NCBI GenBank assembly: GCA_002686995.1
Contig: NYZC01000326.1
Span: 1 to 36,041 of the forward strand
DNA length: 36,041 bases
Direction of reading: 5' to 3'
DNA from: Phycisphaeraceae bacterium
GTDB taxonomy: Bacteria > Planctomycetota > Phycisphaerae > Phycisphaerales > Phycisphaeraceae
Both the position numbers and the translations under genes were made by a program. Positions within the stretch are counted from its first letter, which is position 1, and every line of letters starts with the position of its first letter. This document shows, one piece after another, positions 14,686-23,678 of this stretch. A model generated the notes under the pieces. It was given only the letters and a program-made list of their open reading frames with translations. It made no database searches and had not been told where the DNA came from.

Positions 14686-16884
14686 TCACCTTCCCTGCTG
14701 CTCTGCCGAAGGCAGGACCTGCTCCACGTGCTCGTCAATGAAACCCTTGACCTCTCGCACCAGCAGGTGGTAATAGGCGGCGACGGCGCCGCGATCCGAC
14801 GGCGAGCGCAGGTTGGACGCTGCGGCGGTCACGGCCGCCCGGCCCGCGCCGATGGCGCGATCGTAGTATTCGCTTGCTCGCTGACGGTGCGCTGCGCAGC
14901 CATCCGCATCGGCTTCGGCGCGCGCGGACGCGGCCTCGCGCAGCGCGGCGCCGCCGCGGCGAAGCAGGTCCGATTCGGTGAGCGCCTCGACCGAGAACGT
15001 CGTCCGGCCGATCCAGTAGTCCAGGTCCGGCTGCCCGTGTCGCAGCACGCCATTGCGGCGCACCGCTTCCAGGATGCTTCGAACCTCTTCGTAGATGCCG
15101 CGCACCTGCAGCGACGCGTCGTCCAGCGGCTCCTGCTCGACGACCTGTCTCTTCATGACGCCGAGCACCGGAAAGAAGAAGCCGAGCTGAATGGCCATGA
15201 TCATCGTCGCGTCCTCCAGCAGACGCATCGAAAGGCGCAGCGGCTCGATCGCTTTCTGACCGTAGACATGCCCGAAATGATCCTCGTACACCGCAGCCGG
15301 CGTCGCCGCGGCATCCCACGACGCCCGGGACAGCAGGGCCATCGGCGGGTCGATGTCGCCGATCGGCCAGTGCTGGAGCGCGATGCCGTCCCATCCGAGG
15401 CGCTGCGTCGTCCGCAGGATGGTGTGCAGGCTCTCCGTCGCCACCTGCGGCAGCCAGCCGATGTTGTCGTCCTGCAACGACGCCATCACGAGCGGATCGA
15501 TACCCGTCGGATCCAGTCTCTCGAGGAAGCGAAGCTTGCGCACCAGGCGCGATGCCGTGTAATCGCAGACGGAAAAGCGCGCGTTCGGCGGAAGCGCGCG
15601 ATGGGCGAAGGTCAGCGCCTGGTGGGCACCGTTCATGTTCAGACCCGTCGCGGGCCGGATCCCCTTGTCCGCCATCCGCTCCAGGATCTTCGTGCGGTCG
15701 AAGAGCTGATCGAAGAAGTCCAGCGACGCCACGACGGACTTGAACTCCCTTTCGGCGCGCTGCGGGTCGCCCGCGGTGAGCCCGGTCTCGCGCGTCGCGG
15801 CCAGCAGGCCGTCCATGTCCACGTCGTCCAGGCCGAACCTGCGGCGCAGGCGCTCCCAGACCGAGTCGAAGTGCTTCTGCGCGTAGGCGTGCTCGGGCAG
15901 CCCGAAGCCGATTTCGTCCACATCGCCGTACTCGTCCAGGTGCGCATCGAAGACGGCGTTCACCAGCGCGACATGGTTCGGGTTCAGCAGGTCGCCCTGC
16001 TCGGAGCAGGTCAGGTCGCCGAGTTGAATCTCGGTTCTGGTCGGATCCTGCAGCAGTGATCGGAATTCGTTGGGAAACTCCAGGACGTCCAGGCTCATGC
16101 TGACGAGCATGCCCAGGCTCTTGGCGTGGTCGATCAGGCCGTGCATGAATGCCTTGAGGACCGCGTGCATCTCGTCGAAGGTCTCGACGCCCTCGAACTC
16201 CGGCGGCATCACGCAGCGCGCCGACCCGAGGTGCTCGCGCCCGATGTTGTCGTCGTCGATGGGCATGTCCTGGGCGTAGTGGAGGTTGCCGGTGACCCGG
16301 CGGATGCCGCCCACTTCGTACACGACCTTCGGACAGCTCGCGGCATACGCGAGGCAGGCCGCATTGAACTTGAGCTTGAAGAGCTGGCACATGAGCCCCT
16401 TGTGGTCGTCGAGGCTCCAGAACTGGCTCCCGATCGCGTTGTCGCGGGTGAGGCACATCATCCGGGTCCGCTGGATCGGCTCGAGCACCGCGTCCACGTC
16501 GGGCAGATGAAACGGACCGGGATCCGGCGGCAGGAGGTCGCCGTGCATCAGGTAGCGCGCGCCGTATCGCTCGACCAGTTCGTATACCGCCCAGCACAGC
16601 GCCGCGGGCGATCCGCCGGCGAGGATCATGGTGTCGCCCGAAGCGCGGCGCAGTGCGTGACCCTGATCGCTGAGGGCAGGCATGCGACCTGCGGCCCGCT
16701 CCACGTGGGCCTGCCCGCTCAAACCCACGATGAACCGCGCGTCGGCCTTCTCTTCCGAGGCGCTCACGATTCGCGCGGCCACACCGAAGAGCTTCGCGAG
16801 ATAAGACTTCAGCTCGTCGGCGGCGAACCGCTCGAGCACGCCCGCCTCGGGATCGACGCCGATGATGATGACGCGATCGTCCAT
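14686..16884 (-). CDS. GH67/DUF4838-like glycoside hydrolase-related protein
   Basis: This 732-residue protein starts with an alpha/beta domain typical of the N-terminus of alpha-glucuronidase, hexosaminidase and DUF4838 proteins: AADELKSYLAKLFG, a RFIVG strand, then GDTMILAGGSPAALCWAVYELVERYGARYL. A TIM-barrel-like middle follows (SLDDHKGLMCQLFKLKFNAA, DEIGFGLPEH, DNIGWLP), with a helical C-terminal part rich in Ala/Arg from about 560. No signal peptide is visible, so it is predicted intracellular. It lies 26 bases downstream of a cupin gene and 31 bases before the GH95-like gene, all on the minus strand, so an operon is likely. Candidate acids are present in the barrel, but I cannot align them securely. 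Activity on uronic-acid or amino-sugar linkages is a family-level guess. Confidence 0.72.
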   Translation of the reverse strand: MDDRVIIIGVDPEAGVLERFAADELKSYLAKLFGVAARIVSASEEKADARFIVGLSGQAHVERAAGRMPALSDQGHALRRASGDTMILAGGSPAALCWAVYELVERYGARYLMHGDLLPPDPGPFHLPDVDAVLEPIQRTRMMCLTRDNAIGSQFWSLDDHKGLMCQLFKLKFNAACLAYAASCPKVVYEVGGIRRVTGNLHYAQDMPIDDDNIGREHLGSARCVMPPEFEGVETFDEMHAVLKAFMHGLIDHAKSLGMLVSMSLDVLEFPNEFRSLLQDPTRTEIQLGDLTCSEQGDLLNPNHVALVNAVFDAHLDEYGDVDEIGFGLPEHAYAQKHFDSVWERLRRRFGLDDVDMDGLLAATRETGLTAGDPQRAEREFKSVVASLDFFDQLFDRTKILERMADKGIRPATGLNMNGAHQALTFAHRALPPNARFSVCDYTASRLVRKLRFLERLDPTGIDPLVMASLQDDNIGWLPQVATESLHTILRTTQRLGWDGIALQHWPIGDIDPPMALLSRASWDAAATPAAVYEDHFGHVYGQKAIEPLRLSMRLLEDATMIMAIQLGFFFPVLGVMKRQVVEQEPLDDASLQVRGIYEEVRSILEAVRRNGVLRHGQPDLDYWIGRTTFSVEALTESDLLRRGGAALREAASARAEADADGCAAHRQRASEYYDRAIGAGRAAVTAAASNLRSPSDRGAVAAYYHLLVREVKGFIDEHVEQVLPSAEQQGR

Positions 16885-16910
16885 GGATCGTTGATCCTGT
16901 TCACTTATGA

Positions 16911-17312
16911 TCAGCCGCGGATCTTCACCCAGCCCTGCGCTTCCTGCTTGGGCGTTCCACCCGGAGGGGGCGCGAAGATGAAGTAGTAGACGAGATCCTC
17001 GTCGCCGTCATTGAACGACTGGTGATTCACGTTCGCCGGGATGAATACCGACATGCCCTTGCGGACGCGGTACTCCTCGTCGCCCAGGACCAGCCGCCCC
17101 GCGCCCGCGACGACGTAGTAGACCTCGTCGGCGTCCGGGTGAACGTCCATGTCCGATTCCTGGCCGGGATGCAGGCACCAGAGACCGGTCACCATCTTCT
17201 TGGACGCGCACGCTTCGGGGGTGACGAGCGGCGTCATGCATCGAGAGCCGTCCCGGGCCTCCCAGGTCGCGAACTGCTCCGGTTGCTGAACGCATCGTTC
17301 GTATTTGGACAT
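16911..17312 (-). CDS. Cupin-domain protein (cupin_2-like)
   Basis: This 133-residue single cupin has a central motif around HPDADEVYYVVAGAGRLVLGDEE. His58 and Glu63 are in place, but the preceding His of the usual H-x-H pair is Asp56. The second motif, IPANVNHQSFN, supplies His97. Metal binding is therefore plausible but with an altered ligand set. Such small cupins act as sugar isomerases, dioxygenases or ligand sensors; the sequence does not decide. AAGGGAAG precedes the ATG at a normal distance and supports this start. It sits between an SDR gene (33 bases upstream) and the GH67-like gene (26 bases downstream) on the same strand. Confidence 0.88.
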   Translation of the reverse strand: MSKYERCVQQPEQFATWEARDGSRCMTPLVTPEACASKKMVTGLWCLHPGQESDMDVHPDADEVYYVVAGAGRLVLGDEEYRVRKGMSVFIPANVNHQSFNDGDEDLVYYFIFAPPPGGTPKQEAQGWVKIRG

Positions 17313-17345
17313 CGTTGCTTCCCTTCTTGGTTTGTCCTGCCCAAC

Positions 17346-18101
17346 TTACACCAGCAGTGACCCGCCGTTGACGTGCAGGGTCACGCCGGTCACGTAGGTC
17401 GATCGATCTGAAACCAGGTACCAGACGGCGTCCGCGATCTCACGGGCCGTGCCCTGACGCTTCATGGGCGCGGCCTCGATGAACGCCTGCTTCTGCTGCT
17501 CACCGAAGCTGTGGGTCATCGGCGTGTCGATGGTCCCCGGGGCGATGGCGTTGACCAGGATCCCGTCGGGGGCGAACTCCTTGGCCGCCGATTTGGTCAT
17601 CGCGATCATGCCCGCCTTCGAGGTGCCGTAAGCGGGATGGGCGCAGACGCTGCCCAGGATCGCCCCCGCCGACGAGATGTTGACGATCCGGCCCGACTTC
17701 TGCTTCTTCATGGTCGGCAGGACCGACAGCATGCAAAGGAACGCGCTGTTCAGGTTGGTGTCGATGACGTGACGCCAGTTCGCCTCGGTCACCTCCGCCC
17801 AACGGACCATCGGTGCGATACCGGCGCCGTTGACCAGGATGTCGATCCGCTGGAATCGCTCGAGCGTTCGCGCGACCATCGCCGCGACCTGGCCGCCGTC
17901 GGAGACGTCGGTGCACGCCGCGATCGCGTCGACTTCGAATTTCGCCCGAATATCGGCGGCAACCTGCTCGGCGCGATCGCCATCGCGGTCGACGATGCAC
18001 AGGCCCGCGATCCCGGCTTCGGCTAACACCTGGGTGACCGCTTCACCGATGCCCGACGCACCACCGGTGACGATGGCCGCTTTGCCGTCGAGGGATTCCA
18101 T
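17346..18101 (-). CDS. SDR-family NAD(P)-dependent oxidoreductase (classical type)
   Basis: This 251-residue classical SDR has TGGASGIG at 12-19 and Asp39 at the end of strand two (NAD(H) preference). NGAG at 91-94 replaces the more usual NNAG. Catalytic Ser144, Tyr158 (YGTSK) and Lys162 are present, and NAIAPGTIDTPM matches the substrate-loop region. ATG 18101 is used; the 12 residues upstream to 18137 have no family counterpart. It heads the minus-strand run that continues with the cupin, GH67-like, GH95-like and large Asp-box genes. It is divergent from the second GH95-like gene across 74 bases. It probably oxidises a sugar or sugar-acid released by the neighbouring hydrolases; this is context inference. 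Confidence 0.92.
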   Translation of the reverse strand: MESLDGKAAIVTGGASGIGEAVTQVLAEAGIAGLCIVDRDGDRAEQVAADIRAKFEVDAIAACTDVSDGGQVAAMVARTLERFQRIDILVNGAGIAPMVRWAEVTEANWRHVIDTNLNSAFLCMLSVLPTMKKQKSGRIVNISSAGAILGSVCAHPAYGTSKAGMIAMTKSAAKEFAPDGILVNAIAPGTIDTPMTHSFGEQQKQAFIEAAPMKRQGTAREIADAVWYLVSDRSTYVTGVTLHVNGGSLLV

Positions 18102-18175
18102 CGCATCGGTATAGCAGTTTTCCAAGACAACATCCACGAACCGTCGTCGATACCCGAACGATTAGAATCTCGGAC

Positions 18176-20419
18176 ATGAAGAAGATGACGTTCCGTTTCC
18201 CTCTTCCTGACACCCATGCCGGCATCCTCATGGGCAACGGTCTGTTCGGGGTCGCCGTCTGGGGTGTCGAGCGCCTCTGTCTCACCATCAACCGCGCCGA
18301 TTATTGGGATCGCCGGGAGTCCCGGGGCATCACCGGCCGCATGAACTACCGGGACCAGCTCAAATGCTGGCAGGCCGGCGACCTGGATGGCATCTCGCGG
18401 ATGGTCGACGAGGACGAGACCGTCCCGATCGAAGTCGCGACCGGCCTGCCGATGGGCCGGATCGAGCTGGGCGTGCGCATCGAAAGCGCCTCGCTGCACC
18501 TGGCCGACGGCGTCCTCGAACTGAAGGAGAAGGCCTCCGAAGCGAAGCTGCGCCTTGCGGTGGCGGCCGACGAGCCGTTGCTTCTGATCGAAACCGATCG
18601 GACGGACCTCGAGTTGCGATGCAGACCGGCCTGGGAGTTTCTCGGCGACCACCTCGCATCCATCGGCCACGAACCGCCCCGGATGTTCGAGCACGGCGCG
18701 CTGTCGGGCTGGTTCCAGAAACTGCCGGCCGATCCCTGCCTTTGCCTGGCCTGCACCAGGCTCACCGGCGGCCTGGCCGTGACCGCGGTCTATGGCGATA
18801 CCGAGGATGACGCGCGCACGAACGCCGAAGCGTCATTGAAACGGGTCGGCGCAGGCGGCATTGACGGCTTGATCCGATCGACGCAGCGCTGGTGGCAGGA
18901 CTACTGGGCAAAGATCCCGAAGGTGGAGCTGCCTTCGAAGGATGCGGAGCAGGTCTACTACTTCGGTCTCTTCAAGCTGGCGGCGATGACCAAGGAGCAC
19001 GTGGCGCTTCTGCAGGGACCGTGGGTCGAAGAGTACCAGATGCCCGACTGCTCCAACGATCTGCATTTCAACATCAACGTGCAGATGTGCTACTGGCCCG
19101 TCTACGCGGCCAACTGTCTCGAGCTGCTCGATCCGCTGCTCGAAAAGCTCGCCGAATGGGCGCCGCGACTGCGCCGCAACGCCGAGCTGGTCTACGGCCT
19201 CGAAGACGGCATCTTCCTGCCGATGTCGGTCGGCGACGAGGGGCAGTGGCTCGCCAATTTCTGGCCTTCGTTCACCGATTTCGCCACCACCGGCTGGACG
19301 GCGCACCTGTTGTGGCTGCGATACCGGTACTCGATGGATACCGAGTTCCTGCGCCGCACGGCCTATCCCTTCATGAAGGGCGCGATGCGGATCTACGACG
19401 CGGTCCTTCAGGAGCGGGACGGCCGGATGATGCTGCCGATGAGCACGTCGCCGGAATACCGCTGGTCCGCCGGGGGCGCAGTCGGCGCGAACGCTTCGTT
19501 TCAGTTCGCGTGCATCCATTTTCTGCTCGAGGCGCTGATCGCCGCCGCCGAGGTGCTCGACGTCGACGCCGGAGAGGCGGCGGCCTGGCGGGAGCTGAAG
19601 GAAAAGGTCCCCCCCTGGACCACTACTACCAGGACCACCGAGGAAGCCGCCCGTCTCGCGGAACGACAGGGGCCCGGCGCCGATCTCGACGCGCATCCCC
19701 GTATCGCCATTTTCGAGGGGCAGGACCTGGAGTTCTCGCATCGCCACCACGCCCATCTCGGCGCCATCCATCCGTTCGACACGCTGGAGTCGGACGACGT
19801 GCAGACGGACCGGCTGCTGGAGGCGACGCTGCGACACTGGGTCGAGGTCGGCACGGGTAACTGGATCGCTTTCTCCTTCTCTCACGCCTCCATCATCTAC
19901 AGCCGGTTGAAACAGGGGGAGGCCGCCTACCTGCACTACGAATTGTGGCATCGTCTCTTTGCGAACGAGCACGGCGGCGCCGTGGAACTGAGCCACACCC
20001 CCGGCCTGACCACGTGGACGATCGAACAGCGATCCAGCCCCATGCAGATGGATGCCTACATGGGCGCCATCACGGCCATCCAGGAGATGCTTCTGCACAC
20101 GGTTCGGGGGACGATGACGGTGTTTCCGGCGCTGCCTCGCGCCTGGCAAAGCGGCGTCGCCTTCGAGAGGATGCGGGCGGAAGGCGCCTTCCTGGTCAGT
20201 GCCCGTGTGCGGGACGGAAGGATCACCGAAGTCGAAATACTCAGCGAGAAGGGCGCTGCGCTGCGCATGACCAACAACATCGCCGACGAGATAATGGTGC
20301 GCCGCGGCGACGGCGATGTGACGACACGGGCCGATGTGTTGACGCTTCAGACGGAGCCTGGGGAAACGATCACGATCCGGGCCGCAGGCCCGCATCCTGG
20401 TTCTCCCCCGCCCGCGTGA
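18176..20419 (+). CDS. GH95-like (alpha,alpha)6-barrel glycoside hydrolase (copy B)
   Basis: This 747-residue GH95-like protein is paralogous to the one at 12291-14654. It has the N-terminal GILMGNGLFGVAVWGVERL and INRADYWDRR. Asn299-x-Asn301 (FNINVQMCYWP) and Glu427 (TSPEY) match the GH95 catalytic asparagines and general acid, and FSHRHHAHLGAIHPF matches the conserved late-barrel histidines. The C-terminal beta-domain (MTVFPALPRAWQ, AEGAFLVSARV) is complete. No signal peptide is visible. The ATG at 18176 follows a TAGAAT hexamer (18163-18168) by only seven bases and lacks a ribosome-binding site, so a leaderless message is possible. Its 3' end overlaps the convergent DUF6259-type gene by 50 bases. 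Confidence 0.84.
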   Translation: MKKMTFRFPLPDTHAGILMGNGLFGVAVWGVERLCLTINRADYWDRRESRGITGRMNYRDQLKCWQAGDLDGISRMVDEDETVPIEVATGLPMGRIELGVRIESASLHLADGVLELKEKASEAKLRLAVAADEPLLLIETDRTDLELRCRPAWEFLGDHLASIGHEPPRMFEHGALSGWFQKLPADPCLCLACTRLTGGLAVTAVYGDTEDDARTNAEASLKRVGAGGIDGLIRSTQRWWQDYWAKIPKVELPSKDAEQVYYFGLFKLAAMTKEHVALLQGPWVEEYQMPDCSNDLHFNINVQMCYWPVYAANCLELLDPLLEKLAEWAPRLRRNAELVYGLEDGIFLPMSVGDEGQWLANFWPSFTDFATTGWTAHLLWLRYRYSMDTEFLRRTAYPFMKGAMRIYDAVLQERDGRMMLPMSTSPEYRWSAGGAVGANASFQFACIHFLLEALIAAAEVLDVDAGEAAAWRELKEKVPPWTTTTRTTEEAARLAERQGPGADLDAHPRIAIFEGQDLEFSHRHHAHLGAIHPFDTLESDDVQTDRLLEATLRHWVEVGTGNWIAFSFSHASIIYSRLKQGEAAYLHYELWHRLFANEHGGAVELSHTPGLTTWTIEQRSSPMQMDAYMGAITAIQEMLLHTVRGTMTVFPALPRAWQSGVAFERMRAEGAFLVSARVRDGRITEVEILSEKGAALRMTNNIADEIMVRRGDGDVTTRADVLTLQTEPGETITIRAAGPHPGSPPPA

Positions 20420-23400
20420 TGCAGGCGACGTCCCTCGGGCCTACTTCCACGACGAGCCACGTGGTCTCGCCCTCGGTGCGGGTGGTGACCGGGGTATCGT
20501 TCCACAGGTCGGCGTACCTCGCGCCGGGTCGGGCCGCGATCTCGATCAGGCGACCCCTGGCGGTTCGGTGGTTGGCGTTGAACACCGTCCAGACGGTCTG
20601 CTCGTTCGTGCCGAACCGGTTGACGAACGTCCCGGGAATCTCCGTGGGCACGAGCGGTTCAACGTCGCGCGACGTGAACGCATCGGCGTGCTCGTTGAGG
20701 ATCCGGAACATCTTCCGCAGGATCATCGTGGATTGCGGCAGATACCAGCCGTCCGGGTCGTATGACCGCGGCAGGTTGTACGCATCGCCGTTGAACATGA
20801 CGAACTTCAGACGCTCCCAGTTCCCGTCCCTGAGAATGTAGTTGTAGATGTAGTTGAAGCACTTGACGTCGGGAAATGCGAATCGCGTCATGTTCACGGG
20901 GACGCGAATCCGCGGCGTGACGTGGGTCAGCACGCCGCCCTGGTAGAACGCATTCTGAAATTGCAGCCGCGTGTCCTCGGGATGCGCCTCGGAGCAGATG
21001 GCCACGTCGGCCGGGATCGCCTCGCGGATCCTTCGAGTGATCCTCCGCTCGCCGTCGAAGTGCGGTTCCGGCGCTTCGTGCGGATGGTCCTTGCGCTTGC
21101 AGATCATGCTCCCGCCGCCGAACTGGTCAAGGTAGATCACCTTCATGCCGATGTCGGCGGCGAGAAACCGCTGGCAGTCCACGAAGTAGTCTGCCCACTC
21201 CTGGTAGGCCAGGCAGGGCACGTATCCCATCATGTCCCCGTAGTCGACAGGCCGATACCCAATGCCCCATTTCTCGCGCATTGCGCCGAAACGGTGTGTG
21301 TTCTCGTTGATGAGAATGCCGTTCGTATAGGGGCTGATCGCGATGCCGGCTTCGTCAGCCTTCCGGATGGCGGACCTGAAACGATCCGCACCGCCAACCG
21401 GAAACAGCGCGTCCCTGTCGTACTCGCCGGAATACTCATGCCGGTGAGCGCCGGTGAAGTCCGGATGATGCGTCGGGTCGTTCGGATGCATCCGGCCATG
21501 CCATCCCACCAGGACCATGATGTCGCAATAGCCCATCAGGTCACGGACCTTGCGGGTGCCCGCGACGAGCTCGTCCAGATCCGAATACACGTACCACGCT
21601 CCGGTCACGAACGATCGGGTGTACCAGTCCTGGGCCGCGGGCTTGGGCCTGTACCAGGTGCCGACCCACTGGCGGTACTGCCGGAAGCTCTCGCGCCAGT
21701 CCCCGGGCGAGATCGAAACGATGCACTCGGGAAGCTCCCAGGTCGCGCCGCGCTCGAGACGCTTCTCGAGGTACTCCAGCCGGTACCAGCCGCCATCTTC
21801 CGCCTTGCCCACGTCGTACCAGTGAAACTGTCCCTTCAGATCGTTGCTCAGCAGGGTGAGCGCGAACCCTCGCTTCGGATTGAAGAACGAATCCACCTGG
21901 TGTGGATGCCCGGCCCCATGGGAGGCATAGACATCCACAGGGACGTGGTTGATCATGGCGGCGCCGCTGCTCCCGGGAAAGTAGTACCAGGTGTCATCGA
22001 GCGGGCCTAGCTTCACGCCTTCGAGAATCGGGAACCGGACCCTACCCTGGAATGGTTCGCCGGCGCTGTTTACCAGCGAAAGCCCCATCCGGATGCGGCG
22101 GTCCTCGGTCGTGACGATGCTGAGCGTGGCGGAGAGGTGCGTGTCCTGCTTCCGATACTCCAGGTTGATCCGGACGCCGTCGTCGACGACCTCCGTGCCC
22201 GCCACGTGCCACCGGTCCGAACCGATCCATTCGAAGCCTTGTCGGATGGCGAACACCGGTGACGCGTCGAGCGCCACGTCACCGTGGACCGGCGAGCCCA
22301 GGTGGCTCCATCGCAGGCCGTCGGTCACGTTGACCTGCGCCGCGATGATGCCGTTTCGGACGCCGGCCGCGTCCTCGAGAACCTCGCGCTCGACGCGTCG
22401 GGGCACCGCTTTGCGCGCCACCTCGACGGGCGGATACCACGCGGAGCTTTCGCGCGGGGTCGGCTCCGGCATGAGCGGATCGCCGCTGTTGCACGTCACC
22501 GCGACCACCGCGAAGGAGCACTTGTCGACCTTGTCGTGAAAGACCAGCCGCTTCGGAGACCTGCCGGCGTCGGGGTGGAGCACGTAAAGGGAGAGGCCGT
22601 TGTCCAGCCCGTATCGCTTCTTCGTGGCGTCGAACGGGATGACATGTGAACTCGTGCCGTCTGCGTGCACGATGCGTGCGGTGAAGCGCTCGCTCTCGTC
22701 GATCGGCGCGATGGGCGGCCGCGAAGGTCCGGCGTCCCCGTCGAACGGTGGGATCTTCGACCAGATCAGCAGAAAGATCTCTCGCGCCGGGCCAGGAAGA
22801 TCGATCTCCAGCGGTTTCTGCTCGTCGACCAGGTGACCGGTCTCGGGCACGTCCGCGAGATCGGTGATTCGGAAGGGAATCGTGCCCGCCCGAACCGTCG
22901 AATGCGCAAAGATGCCGGCGGCCTCGGCGTCCGAAGGGATCGAGAACGGCGCTTCCTGCTGCCTGGGGGGAAGCTTCGACGGCCGGAGATCCGGGTGCGC
23001 TAAAGCTTCATGCTCGTCGAGCGGCGTGAACGTGAAGGTCGTCTTTTCGAGTCGCCATGCGCCGGCGCCCTCACCACGAACGATCTCGAGTCCCACGATC
23101 GACAGGTGATCGCCGCCGGTCGCCTTCGTCTGTCCCACGTTCCTGATTCGGATCGAGTGCGTGCCGGGCGCCATGAATCGATTGCAGATCGGGATCTTCA
23201 TGGCGGCGTTGCCGGGGAGGTACGTATCGACCTCGGTCTGCAGCTTGTCGTCGACGAAGACCTTCAGGTGGCCGCCGTTGGTCACCTTCACCAGGGACAG
23301 GGACACCTGGTAGACGGCCCCGGGCTCCGGAACGACGACGTCCATGACCAGGGAAGCACGAGGTGAGTAGGTCTGCATGCAGGGGATGCCGTTCTGCGGC

Positions 23401-23600
23401 GACTCGTGCCATTTCTCCGAATGCTGGGCAAGCCTGGCATGGAGGGTCTGCACCTGGTCGGCGCAGACGCTGGTCGCGGTCACGACCAGGATGAGCCCCA
23501 TCCATCCGAACCGCGGACCGGTTCCTGACGGTGCGTCACCCGATGGCCGCGTCGGAGATGGCCACGAAGCGCCACGAAAACCCACGAAGAGGTGTTTCAT
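20370..23600 (-). CDS. Probably exported DUF6259-type glycoside-hydrolase-like protein (copy B)
   Basis: This protein of up to 1076 residues has an N-terminal NPCBM-like beta domain (VYQVSLSLVKVTNGGHLKVFVDD, HSIRIRNVG), a long beta-rich region and a DUF6259 TIM-barrel-like part. Asp825 in VIYLDQFGG and Glu871 in ICSEAH match the candidate catalytic pair of the protein at 6413-9220. A C-terminal all-beta domain follows. The hydrophobic stretch LILVVTATSVCA (residues 36-47) looks like a signal-peptide core. The start is uncertain: ATG 23600 reads through a CACGAAG-type repeat that is usually intergenic, while ATG 23501, just before the hydrophobic core, leaves no positive n-region. Neither has a ribosome-binding site. 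It is the last gene of the minus-strand run that includes the second PhyH, 78 bases upstream. Confidence 0.8.
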   Translation of the reverse strand: MKHLFVGFRGASWPSPTRPSGDAPSGTGPRFGWMGLILVVTATSVCADQVQTLHARLAQHSEKWHESPQNGIPCMQTYSPRASLVMDVVVPEPGAVYQVSLSLVKVTNGGHLKVFVDDKLQTEVDTYLPGNAAMKIPICNRFMAPGTHSIRIRNVGQTKATGGDHLSIVGLEIVRGEGAGAWRLEKTTFTFTPLDEHEALAHPDLRPSKLPPRQQEAPFSIPSDAEAAGIFAHSTVRAGTIPFRITDLADVPETGHLVDEQKPLEIDLPGPAREIFLLIWSKIPPFDGDAGPSRPPIAPIDESERFTARIVHADGTSSHVIPFDATKKRYGLDNGLSLYVLHPDAGRSPKRLVFHDKVDKCSFAVVAVTCNSGDPLMPEPTPRESSAWYPPVEVARKAVPRRVEREVLEDAAGVRNGIIAAQVNVTDGLRWSHLGSPVHGDVALDASPVFAIRQGFEWIGSDRWHVAGTEVVDDGVRINLEYRKQDTHLSATLSIVTTEDRRIRMGLSLVNSAGEPFQGRVRFPILEGVKLGPLDDTWYYFPGSSGAAMINHVPVDVYASHGAGHPHQVDSFFNPKRGFALTLLSNDLKGQFHWYDVGKAEDGGWYRLEYLEKRLERGATWELPECIVSISPGDWRESFRQYRQWVGTWYRPKPAAQDWYTRSFVTGAWYVYSDLDELVAGTRKVRDLMGYCDIMVLVGWHGRMHPNDPTHHPDFTGAHRHEYSGEYDRDALFPVGGADRFRSAIRKADEAGIAISPYTNGILINENTHRFGAMREKWGIGYRPVDYGDMMGYVPCLAYQEWADYFVDCQRFLAADIGMKVIYLDQFGGGSMICKRKDHPHEAPEPHFDGERRITRRIREAIPADVAICSEAHPEDTRLQFQNAFYQGGVLTHVTPRIRVPVNMTRFAFPDVKCFNYIYNYILRDGNWERLKFVMFNGDAYNLPRSYDPDGWYLPQSTMILRKMFRILNEHADAFTSRDVEPLVPTEIPGTFVNRFGTNEQTVWTVFNANHRTARGRLIEIAARPGARYADLWNDTPVTTRTEGETTWLVVEVGPRDVACITRAGENQDAGLRPGS
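23557..23592. repeat. CACGAAG-rich short repeat at the 5' end of the DUF6259-type gene
   Basis: The motif CCACGAA occurs three times within about 35 bases on the plus strand, the outer two extended to CACGAAG. This CACGAAG/CACGAAAACCC style is a common dispersed intergenic repeat in environmental genomes. A related GAAAACCCAC string occurs at about 3080 downstream of the small Asp-box gene. Its presence inside the longest reading frame casts doubt on the start at 23600. Confidence 0.45.
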
Positions 23601-23678
23601 GCAGTGAATGGTTCCATGGTCGGTCGGGAGGCACCGTCGATATTCAGTGGCTGGATCGATTCGATGATCTCAAGCATG

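Noticed and set aside
14443..16059. Long open frame (538 codons) on the plus strand opposite the GH67-like gene
   Set aside because: It is antisense to a well-supported gene, is Arg/Gln/Val-rich and low in family-like features, and spans two minus-strand genes.
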